Origin: Sodalinema lacuna_A
GTDB lineage: Bacteria; Cyanobacteriota; Cyanobacteriia; Cyanobacteriales; Geitlerinemataceae
Direction of reading: 5' to 3'
Assembly: GCA_900149785.2 (NCBI GenBank)
Contig: FSSI02000013.1
Span: 1-64,000 of the forward strand
Length of the DNA stretch: 64,000 nucleotides
This document shows positions 1-7,940 of the stretch, in pieces (position 1 is the stretch's first letter; each line of letters starts with the position of its first letter). A model generated the notes under the pieces. That model searched no databases. It was not told the origin of the DNA and saw nothing but the letters and a program-made list of their open reading frames with translations. Made by a program: the position numbers and the translations under genes.

Positions 1-217
1 CCGAGGCCTGACGAGCCATTGAGTTTAGCTTTTTGGCCCAAGGAAACTCTTTGGCAAGAACCGCACAATAGGCGCTTAGTTCATACCGTCCAACTCCCTT
101 GTTATCTATCCAGTATCTCAGGCAACTGTTACGAACAAACCGAGCCGTCCGAATGGCCTCATCTAGCCGTTCGTATTGCTCTTTGGTTCCTTCTAGCTTA
201 GCCTCAAATACCAGCAT
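1..217 (-). CDS. tnpB: IS200/IS605-family TnpB, N-terminal part (cut by window edge)
   Basis: Translating the minus strand from the ATG at 217 gives a protein beginning MLVFEAKLEGTKEQYERLDE, followed by a stretch with RTARFVRNSCLRYW and GRYELSAYCAVLAKEF. This is the typical N-terminal helical domain of the OrfB/TnpB proteins of IS200/IS605 and IS1341 elements, which are RNA-guided nucleases. About 72 codons are visible and the frame runs open off the left edge, so the RuvC and zinc-finger parts lie outside. The sequence just upstream (251-322) is shared with a deleted copy near 6.0 kb and is probably the element's left end. Family call is firm; whether the gene is complete cannot be seen. Confidence 0.85.
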   Translation of the reverse strand, partial: MLVFEAKLEGTKEQYERLDEAIRTARFVRNSCLRYWIDNKGVGRYELSAYCAVLAKEFPWAKKLNSMARQAS

Positions 218-250
218 GACACCCTTCAGTCATTTGACGGAATTGTACCG

Positions 251-322
251 CATTGTACTACAGTAGTTGCCGCGATTCATCTCAACGTTGAATCAAAGAT
301 TACAACGTGAGCCTTCTCGCGG
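251..322. repeat. IS605-type element left-end sequence, copy 1
   Basis: About 72 bp here match, in inverted orientation and with a few differences, the sequence at 6024-6095. In both places the segment lies just upstream of a TnpB reading frame, so it is best read as the conserved left end of the same insertion-sequence family. Confidence 0.65.
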
Positions 323-437
323 ATTAAGGTAATCTAGGAAGAGGTCACCTGCCTGTCGAGACCCACGACAGCCAACGGCGGTGGTCATCTAACTTTTGCC
401 AGTCTCCTGGCGACGTAACTACACCCTTATCGATGTG

Positions 438-974
438 ATGTATTCCCAACTTTCCTTAGCTTTTCTGACTCCGGCAGACTTTTTGCAAACGACCCTTTGG
501 TCGTTAGGCGTCACGGGTCTGTTTGCGGTTTTAGCCCTACTGGCCTTTATCTTGCAATGGGGCATTCGCTTTCGACTGGTGGGCATCACCGGCTTTATGG
601 CCGTGCTAACGGTCGGCTTATTCTCCCTGAGTCTCTTTCCGATTACCACAACCGTGGTTCCCGGTTCGGTTCCCTATAACGTTGTCTATGACAATGGTGC
701 CGGACAGGTCGTGATTAAACTCCCGGTGGAGATCAATGAACCTCAACTCGAAGCCACGTTACGTCAGGCGGCGATTAACCAGTTCTCGCCAGGGCGCATG
801 GGGCAAAACCTCTTAATTCGTGGCCGCGTGCTTCTGCATCCCGAAGCGGGGATTACGGAGCCTCTCTTTGTCGGTCAGGTGCGGCGATCGCAGTCCGATG
901 GCGATGAAAATGACTTCCAAATCGAGGTCAATCAATCGGCCCTGGCGCGACTCCCCCAAGCCTCTGAGAGTTAA
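438..974 (+). CDS. ycf51: Ycf51 family protein (DUF2518)
   Basis: The product has two hydrophobic segments near the N terminus (around LWSLGVTGLFAVLALLAFIL and LVGITGFMAVLTVGLFSLSL), with WGIRFRLVG between them. A soluble domain follows with PGSVPYNVVYDNGAGQVVIKL and LRQAAINQFSPGRMG. This is the pattern of the Ycf51 family, conserved in cyanobacteria and some plastids, of unknown function. The ATG at 438 is preferred. An upstream in-frame TTG at 396 would add 14 residues without family similarity. The gene stands alone and is followed by a clear hairpin terminator. The family call is secure but no function is claimed. Confidence 0.85.
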   Translation: MYSQLSLAFLTPADFLQTTLWSLGVTGLFAVLALLAFILQWGIRFRLVGITGFMAVLTVGLFSLSLFPITTTVVPGSVPYNVVYDNGAGQVVIKLPVEINEPQLEATLRQAAINQFSPGRMGQNLLIRGRVLLHPEAGITEPLFVGQVRRSQSDGDENDFQIEVNQSALARLPQASES

Positions 975-994
975 TCGGAGAGTTAATGGCCCAG

Positions 995-1031
995 AAAAAA
1001 GGAGATTCCCTGAATTGGGAATCTCCTTTTT
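995..1031 (+). terminator. Rho-independent terminator after ycf51
   Basis: A stem AAAAAAGGAGATTCCC / GGGAATCTCCTTTTTT with a 6-nt loop starts about 20 nt after the ycf51 stop. Its A/T-rich base makes it usable on both strands, so it may also help end transcription of the convergent acsF. Confidence 0.85.
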
Positions 1032-1122
1032 AACGATGTTGTTGGAGTGAGTCGTGGCGTTGGGTTACGCCGACGGCTCACCATTGGCAGAGTGAGGACC
1101 CAGAGTGGGAACCATAGCCAAC

Positions 1123-2199
1123 TTAACGGACGACTTCGCGGCTGGCTTCCATATCAATGGGTTTCATGAAATAGAGGTTCACGAATTGCAGACCATTGTT
1201 CGCCAACAGGGGCAGTTTCTTGAAGAACTTAACCACACCCGGCCCGTTGGAGTTGTCAATCTCCCGTAGCTTCTCGTTGTTGGCCACACAGCGATCGAGG
1301 CGACCGTAGAACTGAGGGTTGTTGACATCGAGTTTAATCGGGAAGACCCGAGCGGCGGTTTCATTGGTCTTCTCAATCACTTCGATGTCATATTCACGAG
1401 CATCGAGGCCAAGGATTTTATAGAACCCAGACCGTTGTAGGTCATTGAGGTACATGGTGGCGAAGACCGACAGCAGGAAGAAACGGCTCCAGAGACGAGC
1501 TTTCCAATCGTTGAGATATTGGGGTTGAGCGCGCATGATGGCGTCAAAGAAGTCGCCATGACGGTTCTCATCCTGGCACCAATTCTCGAAGAAGCGGAAA
1601 ATCGGATAAATCCGGTCTTCTGGATGCTGTTCGAGATGGCGATAGATGGTGATATAGCGCCAATAGCCAATTTTCTCAGAGAGATAGGTGGCGTAGAAGA
1701 TGAATTTGGGCTTAAAGAAGGTGTATTTCTTGCTCTTGGTGAGGAAGCCGAGGTCCAACTGGAGGTTAAAGTCAGACATCGCTTTGTTGAGGAAGCCCGC
1801 ATGACGAGCTTCATCGCGCGACATCAAGTTAAAGCACTCAGCTAAGACGGGGCTGCTATCTTTGAGACGCCGTCCGAGTTCCTTATAGAGTAAGAAGCCC
1901 GAAAATTCTGCGGTGCAGGAGCGTTCTAGGAACTCAATGAATAGCCGACGCTCCTCGCCGGTAATAGTGTCCCAAGACTGGTTGAATTCCTCGTCCCGAA
2001 CAAAATGATGTCGGTTGTAGTCAACTCGGAACTCTTCGAGGATGGCTTGCAGTTCATCTTCGTTGACTGAGATGTCCATTTGGGCCATCTCTTCAAAATC
2101 AGTGGTGTAAAACCGAGGGGTGAGAATCGTGTCTTTGGCGGGGGCTTTGACGCCAGGACGAATCTCATCGGCGACGGGTCGTTGAACGGAATCTACCAT
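1123..2199 (-). CDS. acsF: Mg-protoporphyrin IX monomethyl ester oxidative cyclase
   Basis: Aerobic cyclase that forms the isocyclic E ring of chlorophyll, a membrane-associated di-iron enzyme using oxygen. The 358 residues match the full AcsF/ChlE/CHL27 length. The di-iron ligands are visible: E98 in CTAEFSGF, E130/H133 in DEARHAGF, and E211/H214 in DENRHGDF, the classic repeated ExxH pair. The start at 2199 gives the usual N terminus with an upstream divergent region of about 380 bp shared with the kinase gene. Transcribed alone, converging on ycf51. This is a strong sign of an oxygenic phototroph. Many cyanobacteria carry a second paralogue for low oxygen; which one this is cannot be told here. 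Confidence 0.97.
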   Translation of the reverse strand: MVDSVQRPVADEIRPGVKAPAKDTILTPRFYTTDFEEMAQMDISVNEDELQAILEEFRVDYNRHHFVRDEEFNQSWDTITGEERRLFIEFLERSCTAEFSGFLLYKELGRRLKDSSPVLAECFNLMSRDEARHAGFLNKAMSDFNLQLDLGFLTKSKKYTFFKPKFIFYATYLSEKIGYWRYITIYRHLEQHPEDRIYPIFRFFENWCQDENRHGDFFDAIMRAQPQYLNDWKARLWSRFFLLSVFATMYLNDLQRSGFYKILGLDAREYDIEVIEKTNETAARVFPIKLDVNNPQFYGRLDRCVANNEKLREIDNSNGPGVVKFFKKLPLLANNGLQFVNLYFMKPIDMEASREVVR

Positions 2200-2580
2200 A
2201 GGATTTTTCTACTCGTTTCCTATCACTGCGATCGGGGGCTTGTTTTACATTTAGACCGTGACGAACGGGGTTTGAGTCCGCCAGGGGTCGGCGAATGCTA
2301 AAGGTTTGCCGAAATTGCGCCGAAATTACTATTGGCTTTTAGTGTACCAATGTTGGGAGAGGGAGACGGCGGGAATTTCGTTAAAAGTTATAACAATCTG
2401 CAACATTCCGTTACAAAACGGAAATGCGGCTAATTTGTCACAATGGGAGTTGAGCGGGAGTTGAGCGGGAGTTGAGGGCGATCGCCCGATGTCTAACATC
2501 GCTCGTCTGACGTTGTCTTGACCGTCTCTGCGCTCCCCACTTCCCCTTGACGCTTCCCCTTGACGTTTTCTGTACCCGCA
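2200..2580. promoter_or_regulatory. Divergent intergenic region between acsF and the kinase
   Basis: This 380-bp gap must carry both promoters. It contains a perfect inverted repeat TTCCGTT-ACAA-AACGGAA (2406-2423), which looks like a dimeric-regulator operator. Next to it are three tandem copies of an 11-bp unit, GGGAGTTGAGC (2445-2477), ending at a HIP1-like GGCGATCGCC. No ORF in the gap is supported. Confidence 0.5.
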
Positions 2581-4092
2581 ATGACGTTTTGCCTCAACCC
2601 CGACTGTCCCCAGCCTCAAAACAGTAACACCGCCTCCATCTGTGTCGCCTGTGGTTCTCCGCTCTTGGTGGGCGATCGCTACCGTCCCCTACGGGCGATC
2701 GCCGTGGGCGGATTTGGCCGCACTTTTCTCGGGGTTGATGAATACAAGCCCTCGAAACCCCCCTGCGTCATCAAACAATTTAGCCCACGGGAACAGGGAA
2801 GCCAGAACCGCGATCGCGCGGCGCAACTGTTTCAGCAAGAAGCCACCCGCCTTGATGAACTCGGCAGCCACCCCCAAATTCCAGATCTGCTGGCTCATTT
2901 CCAGTGGAACCAACGCCAATATCTGATTCAAGAGTTTATCAACGGCTGTAACCTCGAAGACGAACTGCAAAGCGCCGGTTGCTTGAGCGATCTCGAAATC
3001 CTCGCCCTCCTCAAAGACATCCTACCGGTGCTTCAGTTTGTCCATGATCACAAAGTCATCCACCGCGACATCAAGCCAGCCAATCTGATTCGCAGTCAGA
3101 ACGGACGACTATACCTCGTTGATTTTGGCGCCTCTAAACTGGCCACCGCCGCCAGTTTAGCCCTCACCGGAACCACCATTGGCTCCGCCGGCTATGCCGC
3201 ACCCGAACAAGCCATGGGCAAAGCCACCTTTGCGAGTGATATTTATAGTCTGGGGGTTACCTGCATTCATCTGTTGACCAACATTGCCCCCTTTGATTTG
3301 TATGACAGTAACGATGGCAAACTACGTTGGCAAGATTACCTCGACCCAGGACAACGAGTCGACCCTCACTTACTGAAGGTCTTAGACAAAATGGTGGAAA
3401 CCGCCACGGGCCGACGTTACCGTTCACCAGCAGCGATTCTCTCGGACTTAGAGAACCCTCGTCCGAGCTATGTCCCAAAATCTCAGGGGAGTTCAGTCAG
3501 TCCGGTTTCCTTGACAACCGACTCTCCCCAGCCCGGCTATCCCCTGTTTGACTCGTCCAATTTGGCTCCGACTTCGATGAAACTCGAGGAAACTCCCGAA
3601 TATCAAGCTCGCGTTCGCACGAGCTATTTTTTGTGGTTGATTGCCTTTTTTGTGGGTTCTACGGTTCGTCCCTTAAAGGGCCTACATCGATTTTATAACG
3701 GCAAAATTTTCACCGGACTTCTCTGGATGATTCCAGTGGTTGGAGATATTGGCGGCTTGATCGATTTATTCCTGATTCCGGGGATGGCGCAGGAGCAGGA
3801 GGAGAAAATTCGGGCAAATTTAGGGGTATCCGATTCAGGAGTGCCGCTGATGCCTCAAACCTCGATTAGTCGAGTTTTACCGCAGGCGACCCAGGATGAA
3901 CAGGTGATGAAGCTGCTCGAGGTGGCCCAACGCCAGGGGGGACAACTAACGGTGACGCAAGCGGTGATGGCGACCGGGTTGTCCTTTAACCTGGCTGAGA
4001 AACTTTTGATGGAGTTAGCGAAAACGGGATATGTGGATGTGGGTAATGATGAGACCACGGGGGCGGTGGTCTATCGCTTTCGGGAGTTGTGA
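2581..4092 (+). CDS. Serine/threonine protein kinase with zinc ribbon, TM2 domain and C-terminal winged helix
   Basis: Domain order seen, numbered from the ATG at 2581: a four-cysteine zinc ribbon in the first 25 residues (CLNPDC...CVACG), then a Hanks-type kinase with VGGFG glycine loop, IKQF lysine, HRDIKPANL catalytic loop and DFGASKL metal-binding motif. An APEQAMG segment closes the activation loop. After a Pro/Ser linker comes a TM2 module (two membrane helices around LHRFYNGKIFTGLLWMIPVVGDIGGLIDL). The last 70 residues look like a winged helix (VTQAVMATGLSF...LLMELAKTGYVDVG). Catalytic residues are present, so it should be active, and the TM2 part would anchor it in a membrane. An in-frame TTG at 2560 is the alternative start. 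Substrate unknown. Confidence 0.9.
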   Translation: MTFCLNPDCPQPQNSNTASICVACGSPLLVGDRYRPLRAIAVGGFGRTFLGVDEYKPSKPPCVIKQFSPREQGSQNRDRAAQLFQQEATRLDELGSHPQIPDLLAHFQWNQRQYLIQEFINGCNLEDELQSAGCLSDLEILALLKDILPVLQFVHDHKVIHRDIKPANLIRSQNGRLYLVDFGASKLATAASLALTGTTIGSAGYAAPEQAMGKATFASDIYSLGVTCIHLLTNIAPFDLYDSNDGKLRWQDYLDPGQRVDPHLLKVLDKMVETATGRRYRSPAAILSDLENPRPSYVPKSQGSSVSPVSLTTDSPQPGYPLFDSSNLAPTSMKLEETPEYQARVRTSYFLWLIAFFVGSTVRPLKGLHRFYNGKIFTGLLWMIPVVGDIGGLIDLFLIPGMAQEQEEKIRANLGVSDSGVPLMPQTSISRVLPQATQDEQVMKLLEVAQRQGGQLTVTQAVMATGLSFNLAEKLLMELAKTGYVDVGNDETTGAVVYRFREL

Positions 4093-4107
4093 GGGTCGGC
4101 TCGGGAG

Positions 4108-4911
4108 CTACTGACACGCGATGGGGGCGATCGCCGCCGCCCAGCCTTGAGCGCCCGCATGGGGGGCAATGTCGGCATCGAGATGGCTCAGGCCCGGATG
4201 AATGAGTCCTTTGTTGTTGGGGATAATGATAGGGCGATCGACGGTTTGCAGCATCTCTAAATCATTGGGACTATTGCCCAGTCCGACGGTGGTTAGGGGG
4301 CCTGAGTGCTGATACTGCTTAATTAACCAGCGAACGGCTTGACCTTTGCCGGCCTGTGGCCCGATGAGATGGGAGAAGCGATCGCCGACAACAACGCGAA
4401 CCCCCAACTCAGCCGCTGCCGCCTCAATCGCTTCAGTAGAACAGTATCGCGGGGTCACGAAGGGTTCGCTAAATTCCCGAGTTTGTGCCTGTCCCGCCGC
4501 CTCAGGAGACAATCCAGTGATGGCGGTGAGATCGGCAACGGTCAAATCGCCAAATCCTTGTAACGCCACTCCCAAGCGTTGACTCAGTTGTGCTAGGGCT
4601 GAGCGAGCCTCTGAATAGAGTCCCCCCAATCGCTTGAGTTGATACCCTTGCCAGGATTCGGTCTCTTTGAGTTCAAAGCGGCGATCGTCTGGGTGTATAA
4701 AGATGGCACTGCCGTTTTCGACGATGAAGGGTGATTCTAATTGCAACTGGTCGAGTAGGGATGTGACTTCAATGCGAGTTTTACTGGTGACGGGGATGAT
4801 GGGAATGTGTTGTTGTTTGAGGAGGACGAGGGTGGGGATGGCTTCATCAAAGCGGTAATCATGGCTATTGAGGAGGGTTCCATCGAGATCAGTGAAAACA
4901 ACGACAGTCAT
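4108..4911 (-). CDS. HAD phosphatase, mannosyl/glucosyl-3-phosphoglycerate phosphatase type
   Basis: The N terminus has the HAD nucleophile motif DLDGT (D8, D10). Further motifs are VTSKTR, the lysine in AGKGQAVRWL, and GLGNSPNDLEML for the metal-binding acidic pair. Length (267 aa) and the ENGSAIFI block match the Cof-type subgroup that dephosphorylates mannosyl- or glucosyl-3-phosphoglycerate to give the compatible solutes mannosyl- or glucosylglycerate. No matching synthase lies in the window, so the exact substrate is inferred from family resemblance only. It ends 15 bp from the convergent kinase gene. Confidence 0.8.
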   Translation of the reverse strand: MTVVVFTDLDGTLLNSHDYRFDEAIPTLVLLKQQHIPIIPVTSKTRIEVTSLLDQLQLESPFIVENGSAIFIHPDDRRFELKETESWQGYQLKRLGGLYSEARSALAQLSQRLGVALQGFGDLTVADLTAITGLSPEAAGQAQTREFSEPFVTPRYCSTEAIEAAAAELGVRVVVGDRFSHLIGPQAGKGQAVRWLIKQYQHSGPLTTVGLGNSPNDLEMLQTVDRPIIIPNNKGLIHPGLSHLDADIAPHAGAQGWAAAIAPIACQ

Positions 4912-4939
4912 CAGGAGTTTGGTTGATTGTGGATTGGGG

Positions 4940-5221
4940 TTAGCCGCCGCTGACGGGAGGAATTAAAACCACTTCATCGCCGTCTTGTAGAAGCGTCTGT
5001 GGACTAACAAACTCTAGGTTAATGCCAAAGCGGGTTAGATCTCGCCAGTTCTCAAGCTGGGGATGCTCGGCAAGGCAGCGATCTAAGACGCAAGAGACCG
5101 GGCTATTCCCTGGGAATTGCCAGGTGAGTTGATCCACCTGATAGGCCTCTTGATAAGCGGCGAAGAGTTTAACGATAATGGTGATTGGCTCGGGTCTTGG
5201 CTCGGTCGTTGGCTCGATCAT
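4940..5221 (-). CDS. moaD: MoaD/ThiS-family sulfur carrier (molybdopterin synthase small subunit)
   Basis: A 93-residue beta-grasp protein ending in the diagnostic double glycine (IPPVSGG). The C-terminal glycine is adenylated and thiocarboxylated to donate sulfur. The block VKLFAAYQEA near the start and DGDEVVLIPPVSGG at the end fit MoaD better than ThiS, which is shorter. The N-terminal tail EPTTEPRPEP is unusual and may mean the true start is internal. The phosphatase gene follows 28 bp downstream on the same strand. No other molybdenum-cofactor gene is in the window. Confidence 0.8.
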   Translation of the reverse strand: MIEPTTEPRPEPITIIVKLFAAYQEAYQVDQLTWQFPGNSPVSCVLDRCLAEHPQLENWRDLTRFGINLEFVSPQTLLQDGDEVVLIPPVSGG

Positions 5222-5304
5222 GGGTTGGGGGTGGCTGCAAGTTTGGGGAGAGGGGACTATAATTTTGATTATTGTACTTAAAGGTCAGAGCGCAAGGACG
5301 TTTT

Positions 5305-5913
5305 ATGGGTCGTGGAGGCAAACGGGTTGGCGCAGGTCGTCCCCCAGGAACGGGAAAATACGGGGAACCGACGACAGCGATGCGCTTACCGGTCAGTCTG
5401 GCTGAGCAACTCCAGGAGGTTTTGGCGACCTGGGATCGCTCACGATTCGAGGCTATTGTGCCACAACTACAACGATTGCGGCCGAGGGGGGAGGACGGGC
5501 CGCGTTTACCGCTCTATTCTTATGGGGTGGCGGCGGGGGGACTCAGTTCAGTCACCGATGAGATTGGGCAAGATGAGATTGGGCAAGATGAGATTGAGCA
5601 GAATTTGGACCTTCATGAGTATTTGACGACTCACCCGGAGGCGAGTTTTTGTGTCCGCGCCATGGGGGATTCGATGATTGAGGCGGGGATTCAGGCGGAG
5701 GATTTGTTGCTGGTGGATACGGTTCCTGAACCCGAAGACGGGGATATTGTGGTTGTGGTGGTGAATGGGGAACTGACGGTGAAACGACTGCGCTGTGAGG
5801 GCGATCGCCTGGCTCTGGTTCCTGAAAACCCAGAGTATCCGATTCTCTGGCTCACGGAGGCGATCGAGTTTTATATTTTGGGGCGAGTTACCCATGTGAT
5901 TCACGCCCTATGA
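5305..5913 (+). CDS. umuD: LexA/UmuD-like self-cleaving S24 protein with RGGKRVGAGRP leader
   Basis: The ATG at 5305 follows an AAGGAC-type ribosome site; the longer frame from 5272 is unlikely. The protein starts with a basic GGKRVGAGRPPG leader. The C-terminal half is an S24 protease fold with nucleophile S123 (GDSMIEAG) and general base K160 (LTVKRL). The likely self-cleavage bond is A77-G78 in YGVAAGG. The Ser-Lys spacing is 37, exactly as in UmuD and LexA. No umuC follows, and the helix-turn-helix expected in a LexA repressor is not obvious. Oddity: three tandem DEI(G/E)Q repeats lie between the cleavage site and the nucleophile. Role: probably DNA-damage-regulated UmuD-type processing. 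Confidence 0.8.
   Translation: MGRGGKRVGAGRPPGTGKYGEPTTAMRLPVSLAEQLQEVLATWDRSRFEAIVPQLQRLRPRGEDGPRLPLYSYGVAAGGLSSVTDEIGQDEIGQDEIEQNLDLHEYLTTHPEASFCVRAMGDSMIEAGIQAEDLLLVDTVPEPEDGDIVVVVVNGELTVKRLRCEGDRLALVPENPEYPILWLTEAIEFYILGRVTHVIHAL
5557..5601 (+). repeat. In-frame 15-nt triplication in the UmuD-like gene
   Basis: Three head-to-tail copies of GATGAGATTGGGCAA (the last with two changes) encode DEIGQ-DEIGQ-DEIEQ at residues 85-99. The unit length is a multiple of three, so the frame is kept. Confidence 0.95.
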
Positions 5914-6023
5914 TATGGCGCTGAGGTTGGAGGCTGAGGGCCGCAGGTTGGGGTCTCGCCGTCACTCTAGGCAAAAAAAACTCACGCTTCGGGGGATCTG
6001 CTACGACAATTCCTTTACCTACC

Positions 6024-6400
6024 CCGCGAGAAGGCTCACGTTGTAATCTTTGTATTCAACGTTGAGATGAATCGCGGCAACCACTGTAGTATAATCGGGA
6101 AATACTTCAAGGTAAGTAGGCAGCGTAAAAACTTTGCCATTAAGATGGCATCGTGCGTCAGCCAGTCTCACGACTGGGTCGCCTATGAGGACTTGAAGGT
6201 GCAAGACCGGGTAAGGAATCACAATCTTCAGTCAATAAGTAAGTACCGTAGGGCATACGGAAACTCACGCCTCCGGAGATATCGACCTCTGCCTTGGTGG
6301 GGAGACTCCTCAAGGTAAGCCGAGTCGTAGAAAGAGGAAACCTCATCAGTGATGGTGGGAATTCCACGCTATATTCTTTGAATTAGCGTGGGAGGATGTC
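6024..6400 (+). mobile_element. Internally deleted, decayed IS200/IS605-type element
   Basis: The left part (6024-6095) matches the left-end repeat upstream of the tnpB at the start of the window. The middle encodes a TnpB piece, RQRKNFAIKMAS...DWVAYEDLKVQDRVRNHNLQSIS (the conserved RKxxxxK...EDL block). After a frame change it encodes the characteristic TnpB C terminus LGGETPQGKPSRRKRKPHQ, with a stop at 6350-6352. A right-end hairpin CCACGCTA...TAGCGTGG (6364-6391) follows, then GGAGGATGTC. So both ends and the last exon-like part of tnpB survive while most of the nuclease is gone. It cannot transpose by itself. Confidence 0.75.
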
Positions 6401-6452
6401 AAAATGTCTTAAGAGAAGTTTGAAAATTCCTAAGGAATTGTAAGGAGTAGGC

Positions 6453-6713
6453 ATGGTTAGCCTCGATCGCGTCGCAGACATTATCCGAACGGAACTCGGT
6501 GAAGCCGAAGTGCAGGTTCGGGACCTCACGGGTGGCGGAGATCACCTCGAAGCCGTCGTGGTTTCCCCAAAATTTGCTGGCCTATCCTTGGTGAAACAGC
6601 ATCAACTGGTTTACGGTGCGTTGCGTGGTGAGTTGGCTTCTGAAGCTATCCACGCCCTAGCGCTGAAAACCTACACTCCAGAAAAGTGGGCGGCCGCTAG
6701 CCAAGTTGGCTAA
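6453..6713 (+). CDS. bolA: BolA family protein
   Basis: An 86-residue BolA fold. The motif GGDHLEAVVVSPKFAGLSLVKQHQLVYGAL matches the conserved BolA core, including the region that ligates iron-sulfur clusters with glutaredoxin partners. A strong AAGGAG ribosome site lies just before the ATG. The next gene, 81 bp downstream on the same strand, is a CGFS glutaredoxin, the known physical partner. The pair very probably acts together in iron-sulfur cluster delivery or iron sensing. Confidence 0.92.
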   Translation: MVSLDRVADIIRTELGEAEVQVRDLTGGGDHLEAVVVSPKFAGLSLVKQHQLVYGALRGELASEAIHALALKTYTPEKWAAASQVG

Positions 6714-6794
6714 GCTCAAAACCTCCCTCGTCTGATGAGTTCTCGGAACTCCGTTGACCAAAAATTCACGCTCAATTCACATTATTAAACTGCC

Positions 6795-7118
6795 ATGACT
6801 CCAGATGTTAAGCAACGAATCGACGACTTGTTGAAACAGCATAAAGTGCTGGTTTTCATGAAGGGAAATAAACTGATGCCCCAGTGCGGCTTCTCGAATA
6901 ATGTCGTGCAAATGCTCAATAGCCTTGGTGTTCCCTATCAAACGGTTGATGTTTTAGAGGATTTTGACATTCGCCAAGGGATTAAGGAGTATTCTAACTG
7001 GCCGACGATTCCTCAACTCTATATTGATGGAGAGTTTGTCGGTGGATCGGATATTGCGATCGAACTCTATCAGAATGGTGAGCTTCAGCAGATGGTACAG
7101 GTTGCTTTAGCCTCCTAA
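6795..7118 (+). CDS. grxD: Monothiol glutaredoxin (CGFS type, Grx4/GrxD)
   Basis: A 107-residue protein with the signature MKGNKLMPQCGFSNN, where C31 of CGFS ligates a bridging [2Fe-2S] cluster together with glutathione. It also has the WPTIPQLYIDGEFVGGSDI block (cis-proline and GG-D glutathione site). It follows bolA in the same direction and is closed by a strong terminator, so the two probably form an operon. Confidence 0.95.
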   Translation: MTPDVKQRIDDLLKQHKVLVFMKGNKLMPQCGFSNNVVQMLNSLGVPYQTVDVLEDFDIRQGIKEYSNWPTIPQLYIDGEFVGGSDIAIELYQNGELQQMVQVALAS

Positions 7119-7139
7119 TCCTCTCGCTTCACTCTGTTG

Positions 7140-7168
7140 AACCTCCCCAATTTTTGGGGAGGTTTTTT
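7140..7168 (+). terminator. Rho-independent terminator after grxD
   Basis: Stem AACCTCCCC / GGGGAGGTT with a short AATTTTT loop followed by TTTT, 21 nt past the glutaredoxin stop. Confidence 0.92.
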
Positions 7169-7250
7169 GGTTTTGTCAAGGGGTTAGCGATTAAAAGTTA
7201 TTAAGATTTGTGTTACAATCAGGGAAGAACTCCATAAATTTCTAAAGAAT

Positions 7251-7664
7251 ATGAATTTTTCCAGCCTAGCTAATCTCCCGGATTACAGCATTGTTGTCAT
7301 TAGTTGTATCTTTGCGATCCTCTGCGGGATTGTCTTTAAGGATATTTTGGAATATCAATTTTCTCTGTGGAAGTCGAAGGGAAATCCGTCGGAAATTCAC
7401 TATAAAACGCCGAATTTGAAGGTGGCTTATTTCTTCACTTGTCTGTTTGCGACGATTTGCGTTTGTACGAGTTTATCGACGTTTGATGTTCCGCCGCTGT
7501 TTGCTTATCCTTTAGGGGCGATCGTGGTGATTCCGACGGCGATTTTAGTTTGGGTGCAATTGGATTCGATGTTGTCTCTGGCGGCTCGGGAAGGGATTGA
7601 CTCGATTCGTATTGATGTGGAAATGAGCGATCGCGAAGCCTTTCAGGCGAATAAGAATAGTTAG
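7251..7664 (+). CDS. Small membrane protein of unknown function
   Basis: 137 residues with three hydrophobic stretches: about 13-33 (IVVISCIFAILCGIVF), 61-80 (YFFTCLFATICVCTSL) and 87-105 (FAYPLGAIVVIPTAILVWVQL). A polar C-terminal tail follows. I do not recognise a family. The gene is preceded by an AT-rich region after the grxD terminator, so it probably has its own promoter. It lies immediately left of the small accessory island that begins with the repeat at 7667. Confidence 0.65.
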   Translation: MNFSSLANLPDYSIVVISCIFAILCGIVFKDILEYQFSLWKSKGNPSEIHYKTPNLKVAYFFTCLFATICVCTSLSTFDVPPLFAYPLGAIVVIPTAILVWVQLDSMLSLAAREGIDSIRIDVEMSDREAFQANKNS

Positions 7665-7666
7665 CA

Positions 7667-7702
7667 TTTACGGGAGGCTCCGCCTCCCCCAGAGCGTGTC
7701 AC
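7667..7702. repeat. 36-bp palindromic repeat, left copy bounding the accessory island
   Basis: TTTACGGGAGGC-TCC-GCCTCCC followed by CCAGAGCGTGTCAC. The same sequence, differing only in the loop bases, occurs in the same orientation at 9996-10031. Everything odd between 7.7 and 10.0 kb lies between the two copies. Confidence 0.8.
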
Positions 7703-7734
7703 AAGGCAAAAAGGATCGCGTGACGATGTTACCG

Positions 7735-7940
7735 CCGACCGGGTTTTGATTGATGAGAGCCGAGGGCTGGCGATCGCCAGCCGCCTTAAGCTTGGATATA
7801 CGGGTATCTTGGGGATTTTAGTCGAGGCGAAAAGCCAAGGTTTGATTGCTCAGGTCAAACCTCTATTGGATGCTTTGGTTAATGAGGCTGGGTTTTGGGT
7901 TGCAGAACCTCTGTATAGTCTTGACTACTCCCCGCGCTAA
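7735..7940 (+). pseudogene. C-terminal fragment of a DUF3368 PIN-like protein
   Basis: The frame DRVLIDESRGLAIASRLKLGY...GILGILVEAKSQGLI...LLDALVNEAGFWV is the C-terminal half of DUF3368 (PIN-like, usually the toxin partner of UPF0175 antitoxins). The N-terminal part with the first acidic residues is missing, no UPF0175 gene precedes it, and the 3' end is cut at 7921 by the 348-bp element. An apparently intact homologue is at 43644-44102. This is a dead gene. Confidence 0.75.
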
